This document shows positions 35,990 to 44,798 of a stretch of 64,000 nucleotides of DNA, one piece after another. Numbering within the stretch: the stretch's first letter is position 1; the number at the start of each line of letters is the position of its first letter. Origin of the DNA: Lacticaseibacillus casei DSM 20011 = JCM 1134 = ATCC 393 (lineage in GTDB: Bacteria > Bacillota > Bacilli > Lactobacillales > Lactobacillaceae); NCBI RefSeq assembly GCF_000829055.1, contig NZ_AP012544.1:2232001-2296000 (forward strand), read 5' to 3'. The notes below the pieces were generated by a model, which saw only the letters and a program-made list of their open reading frames with translations, did not search any database and was not told the origin of the DNA. The position numbers were made by a program, and so were the translations under genes.

Positions 35990-36172
35990 TTCAAAAAAGC
36001 ACCGTTTTAATCGAGACACCCGTTAAGGCGGTACCATTCTCGTTCAAAGCAGTGCTTTGCGCTTTTTCATGATTTAATTAGTTTGACACTAAACCCCAAG
36101 CTTGGATTCGCGAACCATTCAGAACTTTCAGCTAGTGTTCTGATCTCTGTGAGTCGCTACTTTGACTTGATG
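35990..36172 (-). promoter_or_regulatory. T-box riboswitch leader of proBA
   Basis: On the minus strand, gaATGGTACCGCC (around 36038-36026) matches the T-box sequence that contacts the tRNA acceptor end. It sits in cgaga-atggtaccgcc-ttaa-cgggtg-tctcg, an antiterminator-like fold. A competing stem, aaagcactg with cggtgctttttt, ends near 35993 in a T-run. Upstream, AGTA (~36160) and GAAT-CCA-A resemble the two sides of a specifier loop, CCA being a Pro codon. The exact specifier is uncertain (GAA-UCC is the alternative). Confidence 0.7.
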
Positions 36173-36178
36173 AAGTGA

Positions 36179-36207
36179 ATTGTATGCGGCGGGAGGGTAA
36201 AAGTCAA
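36179..36207 (-). promoter_or_regulatory. Promoter of proBA
   Basis: Minus strand TTGACT (36207-36202), 17-bp spacer, TACAAT (36184-36179). The predicted start near 36172 begins the T-box leader. Confidence 0.65.
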
Positions 36208-36242
36208 GCGTGCCGTTTCCTCATTTTTTGACATAACGGCAC

Positions 36243-36785
36243 TTACTGTCGTGTCACCGGCACGCGCAATGCATAAATTCGCGGTAATGAGTTGCGGCCA
36301 CGCACCGGTTGGCCATTGACTGTTAACGCCCCCTGCTTCACGGATACTTTTACTGGTGAAGGTAGTCTCACTGCATAACGCTCCGGTAGTTTTAGTCTTT
36401 CAACGTAAAACCTACCATCATTCAGCTTCCGGGTAATACCGACAACACCTAATTGATCAGCCTGAGCTAGGTAAACTCCATTAGCCGTCAGCGGGTTGCC
36501 GACAAGCTGCCAATCGCCGTTTTTCATTCGGTACTGTTTGCGTCCTTTAATGTCGAAGCGGTAAAAAGCAAAAATTCCGCCGGCAAGCGGTCGCTGACAC
36601 CCATCCGGAAAAACCGCCATTTGTTGGAATAGCGGCACCGACTTTTGCGACTGCTGCGCCACAACTGTTTGCTGTGCTGTGAGTGAGATTGGTTTGGTCT
36701 TGACGCCACCGCCTTGTAACCCCACGACGGCTAAAATGGCTGCCCCCGCAATCAAAATTTTAATGATGATGTGTTTCCCCCGCAT
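36243..36785 (-). CDS. Secreted or membrane-anchored hypothetical protein, 180 aa
   Basis: A short basic N-terminus (MRGKHIIIK) is followed by a hydrophobic segment ILIAGAAILAVVGLQGG, consistent with a signal peptide or anchor. The rest is a small beta-rich extracellular domain (GIFAFYRFDIKGRKQYRMKN, then NGVYLAQADQLGVVGITRKL). No family recognised. Preceded by GGAGACGGGG. Single gene. The next 270 bp up to the IS copy contain no gene or structure I can support. Confidence 0.6.
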   Translation of the reverse strand: MRGKHIIIKILIAGAAILAVVGLQGGGVKTKPISLTAQQTVVAQQSQKSVPLFQQMAVFPDGCQRPLAGGIFAFYRFDIKGRKQYRMKNGDWQLVGNPLTANGVYLAQADQLGVVGITRKLNDGRFYVERLKLPERYAVRLPSPVKVSVKQGALTVNGQPVRGRNSLPRIYALRVPVTRQ

Positions 36786-37056
36786 TTCCCCGTCTCCATG
36801 TATTAATTTTTAAATATATTAACAATAAGTTTATCAGTTTGACTAGATGATTTGCTAACAATACACGTGTTATTAAAAATGAGTCTAAAACTCACAAAAT
36901 ACTGCAGCGCTGTAATTTCAAAACAGGCAGAATTACGCTACCAGAACCTCTTTCCCCCGAATTCGTCATCTTTTAACGACATAAAAAAATCCCAATCCGT
37001 CAATGCGCTTATGGCAAAGATGGATCAGGATTAAAATATGCTGTTTATTTATAAAC

Positions 37057-38317
37057 CGCGCATTTTAGAATCAAGTTAGCCACTGTCTCAAAATTTTTTG
37101 GACAATAAAAAACATCAAGAACAGATATCCTGTATCATTGAAGTTCCTACACAAACAATGGAAGAGGATATTGTCTTGATGCAGAAACAGGATAGCACAC
37201 ACCGCCAAAAAGGTCAGCACTTAACATCACTCGAGCGCGGAAAAGTGGCCGGATTCCGCCAAGCTGGGAAGTCCAATCGTTGGATTGCTGCTGAAATTGG
37301 CGTCTGCCCGCAGACCATTAATAATGAAATCAAGCGAGGTACAGTAGATCAGGTCAAGAAGAGTAATGGCAAGCGCGTCTACCATCGACAATACCTGCCA
37401 GAGGCTGCTCAGGCACGTTACGAGACTGCACGCTTGAGCTGCCATCGTCCTGACAAGTTCGCCAGCGTACAGGTCTTCTTAGCCTGGTACGTACAGCGAG
37501 CTAAGCAGGACAAATGGTCGCCGGATGCTTCAATCGGCTATGCCAAGCGACACAAGCTGTTTACTCCTGAAGAGCTTGTTTGTGCCTCGACTTTGTACCA
37601 GTACATTGACGACCAACGCCTAGAGATTCGAAATATCGACCTGTTGGAGAAGACTAAGCGGAAGACCTCTCACCAGCACCACACCAAGGCTAAGCGCCTG
37701 GCTGGCCGCAGTATCGAGGAACGGCCTAAGGTCGTTGAACGACGCAGGCAGTTCGGTCACTGGGAGATGGATACCATTGTCGGTAAACGCAATGGCAAGG
37801 AGAGCGTCATCTTGACTCTGATTGAGCGCAAGACCCGTTGCCAACTTCTCCGCTTGATCGAAGGACGAGATGCAGACTCTGTGAGCTATGCATTGCGTGG
37901 AATCAAGCGCGAATGGGGAGCTTGCATCAAGACCATCACAGCCGACAACGGACCCGAGTTCACCGCCTTAAATACTGCTTTTGCTGGGACGGAAACTGAG
38001 ATCTTCTACGCCCATCCTTACACGTCCTGCGACCGTGGCACCAACGAGGCACATAACCGGATGATCCGCCAGGACTTCCCTAAGGGCATGTCCCTAGATG
38101 ACATTAGCCCTAGTCAAGTGCAGGCCACGCAAGACCGCTTGAATCAGTTGCCTCGCAAACAACAGGGCTACTGCACACCCCAGCAAAACTTTGAGGCCGA
38201 AGCTCGGCGCGTTCGCCGCATGGCCCAGTAGTCTCTCTAGCGCCACAACTTCTATTTGATAACGGCCTGTTCTGGGATTGTCCTCAACGACTGGCTAACT
38301 TGTTCTTGCAATTTACG
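37057..38317 (+). mobile_element. IS30-family element, copy B
   Basis: Flanked by 13-bp direct repeats tttatttataaac (37044-37056 and 38318-38330). Left end cgcgcatttt, right end caatttacg. It inserted between the secreted hypothetical gene and the 3' end of the 185-aa gene, 18 bp after that gene's stop, so no coding sequence is broken. Confidence 0.93.
37098..38231 (+). CDS. IS30-family transposase (copy B)
   Basis: Intact, with the DDE residues D225, D283 and E317 and a protein identical to copies A, D and F. TTG start as drawn; ATGs at codons 21 and 28 are the more likely translation starts, the latter preceded by GAGG. Confidence 0.93.
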   Translation: MDNKKHQEQISCIIEVPTQTMEEDIVLMQKQDSTHRQKGQHLTSLERGKVAGFRQAGKSNRWIAAEIGVCPQTINNEIKRGTVDQVKKSNGKRVYHRQYLPEAAQARYETARLSCHRPDKFASVQVFLAWYVQRAKQDKWSPDASIGYAKRHKLFTPEELVCASTLYQYIDDQRLEIRNIDLLEKTKRKTSHQHHTKAKRLAGRSIEERPKVVERRRQFGHWEMDTIVGKRNGKESVILTLIERKTRCQLLRLIEGRDADSVSYALRGIKREWGACIKTITADNGPEFTALNTAFAGTETEIFYAHPYTSCDRGTNEAHNRMIRQDFPKGMSLDDISPSQVQATQDRLNQLPRKQQGYCTPQQNFEAEARRVRRMAQ

Positions 38318-38335
38318 TTTATTTATAAACTGCGA

Positions 38336-38893
38336 CTAGGCGCGGACAATTTTACCAACCGCAATTGGCAGGGTCACGTGCGCATCGTAGTTCATGACCG
38401 TGCCCTTGACCGTATCAGGCAACTTCAGTGAATCCGGAACACCGTGAATATAAATCACACGTTTGTCGAGTTGCAAATCTTCGCTGCCAAATGCGGCTTT
38501 GAAAGCCTGTTGGAGTTCCTTCAAATCAACGAGCTTCTCATAGGCGTAATGCCCTTCCGCATCAGCAACCGGATAACTGTCATTTGGCACATGCATCTTG
38601 GCAGGCTCGGCATCAAACGGCACCATGGTCGTACCGGAAACTGGCTCTGTTTCTGGCAAATCAACGAAACCATCACCGTTAGCATCTTGCGCCGCCGTGG
38701 CAATTTCTGCCGGCTTCCCATCAGGAAAACCATGGAAGTGTTCCCAATGCTGGACGTTTGCCGGTGTATCAAACATCTCAATATGGATACGCAGTTGCGC
38801 ACCATCAACCGTAAATTCAGCGGTGCCATGCGGCTTTGTACCGATTTTCTCTGCATTCAACGGTACAATCTCTGCCGTGTATTTCTCAGCCAT
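38336..38893 (-). CDS. Conserved hypothetical protein, 185 aa
   Basis: Soluble, acidic, no signal peptide. Begins MAEKYTAEIVPLNAEK; contains HWEHFHGFPDGKPAEI and an EF-hand-like DANGDGFVDLPE stretch, then beta-rich sequence to the end (DAHVTLPIAVGKIV). The His-rich HWEHFHGF segment could bind metal. It resembles CHRD-type beta domains, but I do not recognise it with certainty. AGGAG precedes the ATG. Intact despite the IS insertion just past its stop. Confidence 0.6.
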   Translation of the reverse strand: MAEKYTAEIVPLNAEKIGTKPHGTAEFTVDGAQLRIHIEMFDTPANVQHWEHFHGFPDGKPAEIATAAQDANGDGFVDLPETEPVSGTTMVPFDAEPAKMHVPNDSYPVADAEGHYAYEKLVDLKELQQAFKAAFGSEDLQLDKRVIYIHGVPDSLKLPDTVKGTVMNYDAHVTLPIAVGKIVRA

Positions 38894-39107
38894 ATAAATC
38901 AGCTCCTGTTATGATTTTTGGAACACCCTTAGAATAACGTTTATTTTTTAATTGCTCAAATTTTAAAAGAAAATTTTTAAAGGCAGGTGCTCGTGGTATT
39001 CGTTTTGGACAACTAATTCAGCTGAAAATACTTTAGCCATGCGTTCTTGCCCATAAGTGGGTATACTGATTTTAAATTTACTCGCGACTGAACGAGGGGG
39101 GAGTCCA

Positions 39108-39881
39108 ATGTTAGTTCACAAACCGAAATACTTTTTCTGGAAGGCAATTGGTGTTTGGCTGATAACGCTTGGTGTTATCACCTTAATCGATATTCTGGAT
39201 GAACGGGCCAAGGTAGCTTATTTGCTTCAACCTATACTCCATGGAATAATCTTGTTCAGCCTTTCGTTGCTGGCCAACTGGTTATTGATCCATCAATAGG
39301 TCGGCTGGAAACCTGAGGTAACAATCCTCAAAGCTTTATTACTGGGCATTCCAATCTATCTCTTTGTTGGTTTTGGCTTATACACAGGGTCACAGCAGTT
39401 TCATCTGGACTACAATTGGCAAGCTGCCATTGCCGTAGGATTCGCTGCGGGCCTCTTTGAAGAATACTTTTGTCGCGGCTTACTCTTAGGGCTTTTATTG
39501 AAAGCCTTTAGTCGGCATTCCAAAACTTCTCAAATATGGTTGGCTGTTTTTGTCTCAAGTTTATTGTTTGGCTTGTCGCACGTCTTAAATCTTACCCACC
39601 AGTCAATGAGCGATACAATTCTGGAAATAATTTCCGCAAGCGTGGGCGGTGTGTTTTATGGCGCAGTTTATTTGCGAACCGGTACCATCTTGATGGCAAT
39701 GTTGGTTCACGGACTATGGGATTTTATCGTAACACTTATAGTCAGTGGTCAAATAAACACCACTCAAACGGCTGAAGGGACGGCCAGGTCCATTCTGCTT
39801 TCATTAATTGTTCTTCTGATCAGTATTTTTTATCTACGAAAATCCAAGATACGCACCATTCAACTTGAAAAACTGACATAG
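39108..39881 (+). pseudogene. CPBP-family intramembrane protease (CAAX-type), with internal amber codon
   Basis: The frame starts at ATG 39108 (GGGGGGAG upstream) and would encode 257 aa, but a TAG at 39297-39299 stops it after 63 codons. Beyond the stop, the same frame carries all active-site motifs: EEYFCRG (paired Glu), FGLSHVLNL and HGLWDF (His, Asp). Members cleave prenylated or membrane proteins, and some give bacteriocin self-immunity. A downstream start could still yield a shorter product, but it would lack the first two helices. Confidence 0.8.
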
Positions 39882-39891
39882 CTTTACTTTT

Positions 39892-41091
39892 TTACCGCTT
39901 TGCAACCTCCAACAACCGTTCCCGCAGTGCCGGATCGGCCGCATATAGGTACAAGCCATGCTTTGCCCTTTTCAGCAAAATGTTAATGGCATTCATCATG
40001 ATCGCGGCTTTGGCGTCCTGCGTGTCTGCCAGATCCGGCCGTTTTTTGAAGGCTTCTTTGTCTTGGTACTGTGCCAAGTTGACGGCCAGGCGATCGCGTT
40101 GCTTATCGTAGCCGAGACTTGGTCCCAAAATCACGCCAGCATAATTTAAGTCAAACCCCTGTATGGTATAAATCGAGCCAACCTCATGAAGTGTTTCGGG
40201 CCGCTGCGCCCATGGCCGGTCGGTAAAGTTGATTTTGTCCCATGGCAGACGCAAGGATCCGGCAGTGACATACCAGGTTTTGTTGTCCAATACCGTAAAC
40301 GGATAGTCCGCGGTCGCGATCATGCGCGACAATCCCACCGCGGCATCGCGTTGCTGAATCAGTTGATACATTGGCTGGCCATCCGCGAAAATCCGGAAGT
40401 CAAAAGTTGCCGGTTGCGGAAGTGGCGCGATCCGGCCACGAACAAAATGATCAATCCAACGATTCACCGCCGCATCCCCTACCCGCATCTGCTCGGTTAG
40501 CCGATAATGTGTCACGGGATAATCGCGCGTAATTCGTTTGAGCAGCGCTGGGGTCCAAAAGCTTTTGAGTTTTACCAGTTGATGAAAATCAAAGACCAGC
40601 ACCACCAGTTTCGCCAAGTGCAGGATATCTGTCAACTGATTGGTGTCCCGAAAATTGTTATATGGATCTGGCGCGGTTAAAAGTAAGTGGCCTTCGTCAA
40701 TAAATACCACATCAGCCTTTTTGCCCGCTTTTCGATAAGCGTTGATAAAAGGCGTGGGCTTCATAAAGTCCTTTTTATGGAAATAGGCTTTGGTCCCGGC
40801 AATTTCTTTGTAAATCTTCAGCATCTCATTGTGATTGACCAACAGCTTATTGTCCGTTCCTGCAAGTGACCCACTATTTGCACGCGCGGCTTGTTGCAAC
40901 TGGGTAAACGCCGCGTCCAGTACCACACTTTTACCGGATCCCGCGTCGCCTGAAATGATCAGCAGATGTGTCTGGCTTGTTGGATAATTGGTGATAATGA
41001 AGTCATGAATGTGTTGCTTCAAGGCAGCCTGTGCTGAAGTCAAAGCCGCATCCTGTGGCAAAATAAACGTTGACTGCGCTAAGTCCGGCAT
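39892..41091 (-). CDS. DUF2075 (Schlafen-like/RecD-type) ATPase
   Basis: 399 aa. P-loop GDAGSGKSVVLDAA (~47-60), Walker B VVFIDEGHLLL (~130), FDFHQLVKL and late helicase-like motifs (RLTEQMRVGD, VGSIYTIQGFDLNYAGVILG, then a C-terminal YLYAAD). Superfamily-1 helicase-related ATPase of the DUF2075 group. Some relatives occur in defence and restriction loci, but the role is unproven and no nuclease partner is adjacent here. No clear ribosome site; ATG 41089-41091 is the first plausible start. Confidence 0.8.
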   Translation of the reverse strand: MPDLAQSTFILPQDAALTSAQAALKQHIHDFIITNYPTSQTHLLIISGDAGSGKSVVLDAAFTQLQQAARANSGSLAGTDNKLLVNHNEMLKIYKEIAGTKAYFHKKDFMKPTPFINAYRKAGKKADVVFIDEGHLLLTAPDPYNNFRDTNQLTDILHLAKLVVLVFDFHQLVKLKSFWTPALLKRITRDYPVTHYRLTEQMRVGDAAVNRWIDHFVRGRIAPLPQPATFDFRIFADGQPMYQLIQQRDAAVGLSRMIATADYPFTVLDNKTWYVTAGSLRLPWDKINFTDRPWAQRPETLHEVGSIYTIQGFDLNYAGVILGPSLGYDKQRDRLAVNLAQYQDKEAFKKRPDLADTQDAKAAIMMNAINILLKRAKHGLYLYAADPALRERLLEVAKR

Positions 41092-41291
41092 ATGAGCACC
41101 TCCGAAATTAATATAGCATTTTCAAATTAAGTTGCCACACGTCTTCGCCAGTTAGTTAATTGGAATGACTTTTCAAAAAGAACACTAAAAGAAACCTATC
41201 TGTAAAGCAAATCACATACTTTATTCATATAAAGCGGTTAAACTATAAGTAATGAGTTTGAACTGTTATTCAAGAACTAGGAGTACTTCAT

Positions 41292-42346
41292 ATGTCTTCA
41301 ATTGCTGATTACCCACAACGCCCGAGTTTGGCGTCATTTCAACAATCTCCATTGACTGAGCTGGACGCTGGTTTATTTGCGCAGCTTGGTTATTTGAATT
41401 TTAATTACCTCATTGGCCAGCCATATGCCCGGTTTGCCGATTTAAATGACAGCATGCGGCTGCATAAAGCGACCTTAACTACATGGGCCATCCCAACACA
41501 CCAAGCCATGCTGCATGCGATGCATCAGAGTAAGCGATTTGCCCGCGTTGCATGGACCAACTGGCTCGAAACCTGCAGCCACCGCAATGAAGAAGATTTT
41601 GCGGCCATCACCTTTACGCTGGCACCGGATGTGTATTGCGTTAGTTTCCGCGGCACGACGAATAAACTGGTTGGTTGGAAAGAAGATCTCAATATGAGCT
41701 TCATGCCGATCATTCCGGCGCAGCGACGGGCGTTGAGCTATCTGACTAAGCAAATCAGCCGTCATCCTGGCACCTATTATCTGACTGGGCACTCCAAGGG
41801 CGGCAGCCTCGCCACGTACGCGTTCGACCATCTGCCAGAACCGCTCGCCGATCAAGTTGCGCATGTTTATAGTTTTGATGGGCCAAGTGGTGTCCCACTC
41901 GACCCCAGCCATCGTGACCGCGTGACCAAGCTTGTGCCGCAAAGTTCGCTCATCGGCGTCAGTTTGGATCCGGCAACCAACTTTGAAGTCGTTAAAAGCC
42001 GCGTCAAATTATTCGGTCAGCATGATGTGCTCACCTGGAGCATTGCAGACGATACCTTCACGCACTTGCCGACAACGACTTGGGTTTCGCGCTATTTTCA
42101 AAAAACCTTCGCCTGTGGTTAGCCGGCCTTGATGCTAAGGCAACTGCCATCACTGTCGACGCTTTGTACCGAATCCTGCGCAGCGGCAATGCCATTACAC
42201 TTGATGATCTGGCAAAAACCAAAAATCACTGGCGCCACTATTTCCATGCCTTCCGTAGTTTGGACAAACATCATCGCAAACAGCTAGGCCGTTCATTCCG
42301 CGGTCTGCTCGGCGCAATGGCGGGATCGTTGGTGCAAACCCATTAA
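41292..42346 (+). pseudogene. Mbeg1-like (DUF2974) alpha/beta-hydrolase, frameshifted near the C-terminus
   Basis: From ATG 41292 (AGGAG upstream) the frame encodes a lipase-like hydrolase with the nucleophile motif TGHSKGGSLA (~166-175) and VYCVSFRGTTN. It breaks at an A6 run (42100-42105). One added A would fuse it to KNLRLWLAGLDAKATAITVD..., giving 351 aa, the usual family length. As written the protein ends after 276 aa with FACG and lacks its last ~75 residues. The catalytic core survives, so partial function is possible. Confidence 0.8.
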
Positions 42347-42385
42347 AAGTAGCAAATGGGTATGATTGTCCCACAAAATGTCTAA

Positions 42386-42432
42386 GAAAAAACGTTCCGC
42401 CAGACAAGCAACCGTCTTGCGGAACGTTTTTG
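42386..42432 (+). terminator. Terminator after the Mbeg1-like gene
   Basis: aaaaaacgttccgcc...tgcggaacgttttt with inner agac/gtct pairing; an ~18-bp stem. Confidence 0.88.
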
Positions 42433-42593
42433 TTTGTGTTGACATTTTTGGGACATGTGCGACTATCGACCGCTCATAAAAATCACACAAACCGCATCAC
42501 ACCAGTACTCTATGATTCTTAGACCCGTGCTGAGCAAAAAAGACTTGTGCAAAATCAAAAATGCTTTGACAATGTTCTCAAGGGGGTAAAGGT

Positions 42594-43244
42594 ATGCAGT
42601 TCAGTGACAAACTCAAAATGGCACGCCAACAGCAGCACTATACGCAGACACAAGTCGCCGAACAATTACACGTGTCACCGAAAACCATTTCCAGTTGGGA
42701 GAACGCTCGCAGTTTTCCTGACATTAGCACACTCGTCAAAATCAGCGACTTCTATGATATCTCATTGGATCGCTTACTAAGGGAGGATCAGACCATGATG
42801 GAACACTATGAAGCTATCGACAAACAAACAATACGCGACAAACGGATTTTTCAGGTCACTTATTTCTTTAATCTTGTGCTTATTTTTGGGTTTGTGATTG
42901 TTCGTATACTCAGCTACACCCCACCCATTTTGCAGCAAATTGGCGGTTGGTTAATGTTGGCATTCTTCGTCAATCTGATTGTCTTGGCGACACATTATCC
43001 GGACTATCGGCTATGGACCCGCTCATGGCCACGGAGAATCTTGTTAATCGTTCTCACTATTGGCTTTGCGACAATCTTCTTCCTTATTAACCAGGAACCG
43101 ATAACTATTCCCGCGGGAGACAGTTACTACCAAAACGGTTACGCGGCTGGCGCACAGCTTCGCATGGTAACGTTTCCTATCATCCAAACCTTGAGTACCA
43201 TTTTTGCTGTCTTTGGTTTTGAAAGTGTTTTAGATAAGAACTAA
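42594..43244 (+). CDS. XRE-type HTH regulator with C-terminal membrane helices, paralogue 1
   Basis: 216 aa; GGGGGTAAAGGT precedes ATG. Residues 1-62 form a helix-turn-helix (KMARQQQHYTQTQVAEQLHV, KTISSWENARSFPDI). A short linker and three or four transmembrane helices follow (NLVLIFGFVIVRIL, LMLAFFVNLIVLATHYP, ILLIVLTIGFATIFFLI). HTH proteins fused to membrane segments are suspected membrane-stress or cell-envelope regulators. It is the first of three tandem paralogues with similar upstream regions. Confidence 0.8.
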   Translation: MQFSDKLKMARQQQHYTQTQVAEQLHVSPKTISSWENARSFPDISTLVKISDFYDISLDRLLREDQTMMEHYEAIDKQTIRDKRIFQVTYFFNLVLIFGFVIVRILSYTPPILQQIGGWLMLAFFVNLIVLATHYPDYRLWTRSWPRRILLIVLTIGFATIFFLINQEPITIPAGDSYYQNGYAAGAQLRMVTFPIIQTLSTIFAVFGFESVLDKN

Positions 43245-43440
43245 CTTTTAATCATAACCGTTTTGTTCGCTGCGCTGACCTTCAAGTTCGGTGTTTGACC
43301 GAGTTTTTGTTACTTCTCGATTTTAGAAGCCAACACAAACCATACCGTATCAACAACCCTACGACCCTTATACGCCCTAACTTGCAAAAATACTGTACAT
43401 TTTTAGCTATACCTTAGCAATAAAACAGGTGGTGAAAAAC

Positions 43441-44097
43441 TTGCAACTTAGCGACAAGCTGAAACTAGTACGACAGCAACAGCACTACACGCAGACACAA
43501 GTCACCGAGCAATTACACGTGTCACCAAAAACCATTTCCAGTTGGGAGAACGCGCGCAGTTTTCCTGACATCGGCACACTTGTCAAAATCAGCGATCTCT
43601 ATGACATCTCATTGGATCGTCTATTACGGGAGGATCGAACCATGATGGATCATTATGAAGCTATCGACAAACATGCATTACGCGATAAGCGGATTTTTCA
43701 GGTCACTTACTTCGTTAACCTTATACTTCTTTTAGGTATCGTGAGTTTGAAAATGCTCACTGTTATGCTGCCTTGGGTGCGTCAATATACTATTGGGTTA
43801 AGCTTGATATTCATTGTGAACCTGATTGTATTAGCAACGCACTATCCTGTTTATCATCAGTGGGTTCGTTCACGACCGAGACTAGCCTTATTCCTCATAC
43901 TTCTTGTGGGACTCACGACCGCCTTAATTTTTATTGGCTTATATGAACCAATTATAGTCCCCGGTGGCAATAACGCGTATGCTCAGGAAGCTTATATAGC
44001 CGGTTCAAAGATGGGCATTGTTTTACGCGGCATGGCAGTAACTTTCAGTACCATCTTCATCGTCTTCGGTTCTGAAGAGACCTTGGACAAAAATTAG
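43441..44097 (+). CDS. XRE-type HTH regulator with C-terminal membrane helices, paralogue 2
   Basis: 218 aa from TTG 43441, preceded by AGGTGGTG; the start is placed by alignment with paralogues 1 and 3, which have ATG at the same point. The HTH (KLVRQQQHYTQTQVTEQLHV) is nearly identical to paralogue 1, while the membrane part (NLILLLGIVSLKML, LSLIFIVNLIVLATHYP, LFLILLVGLTTALIFIG) has diverged. The conserved HTH suggests shared DNA targets with different membrane sensing. Confidence 0.8.
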   Translation: MQLSDKLKLVRQQQHYTQTQVTEQLHVSPKTISSWENARSFPDIGTLVKISDLYDISLDRLLREDRTMMDHYEAIDKHALRDKRIFQVTYFVNLILLLGIVSLKMLTVMLPWVRQYTIGLSLIFIVNLIVLATHYPVYHQWVRSRPRLALFLILLVGLTTALIFIGLYEPIIVPGGNNAYAQEAYIAGSKMGIVLRGMAVTFSTIFIVFGSEETLDKN

Positions 44098-44320
44098 TCT
44101 TTTATTCATAGCATACTTGGCGCACAAAAATCACAATTCTGTTTCTTGCTTGGTCTTGAACCAAGCTTTTTTAGTTGATTATCAATTGAGATGCTTTTTT
44201 GATGGGTGGCTCATAATCCGCGCCACACCAACAACTCTACGATTCTTAGAGTCACTATTTTGCAAAAAGACTTGTACATTTTTAGTCACACCTTAACAAT
44301 AGCAACAGGTGGTGAAGAAT

Positions 44321-44798
44321 ATGCAGCTTAGCGACAAGCTGAAATTGGCTCGGCAACAACAGCACTTGACCCAAACACAAGTTGCCAAGCAACTACATGT
44401 TTCAGCAAAAACAATTTCCAGCTGGGAGAATGCGCGTAGCTTCCCCGACGTCGGAACTTTGGTCAGTATCAGCGACTTTTATAACATTTCTTTAGATCAA
44501 TTACTTAGGGAGGACCGTACAATGATGGAGCATTACGAAACAATCAGCAAACAGGCACAAAGAGACAAATGGTATTTCAAAATTACATATTATCTAAATG
44601 TCATCTTTGTTTTAAGCACCTTGGCTTTAAAAACCGTTCCGAATAACCTAGAGACTGTATCAAGGTGGGTTCTACTCGCATCAATTATCAATTTAATGGT
44701 CTTAGCGACCCACTATCCAAACTACCACGCTTGGATCGAAGGCAAAAGTCATAGAATGTTGTTGGGAATCTTCCTCGCATTGGGCATCATTTCTTTAA
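44321..44798 (+). pseudogene. XRE-type HTH/membrane regulator, paralogue 3, truncated by IS copy C
   Basis: ATG with AGGTGGTG upstream. HTH KLARQQQHLTQTQVAKQLHV and the first two membrane helices are present, then the frame runs into the left end of IS copy C after SLT and picks up RILESS before a stop. About 60 residues of the normal C-terminus, including the last helix, are gone. The HTH and part of the membrane domain could still be made. Confidence 0.8.

Noticed and set aside
39892..41091. DUF2075 ATPase as part of a defence system
   Set aside because: No nuclease, methylase or other defence partner adjacent; neighbours are a broken CPBP gene and a lipase-like gene.
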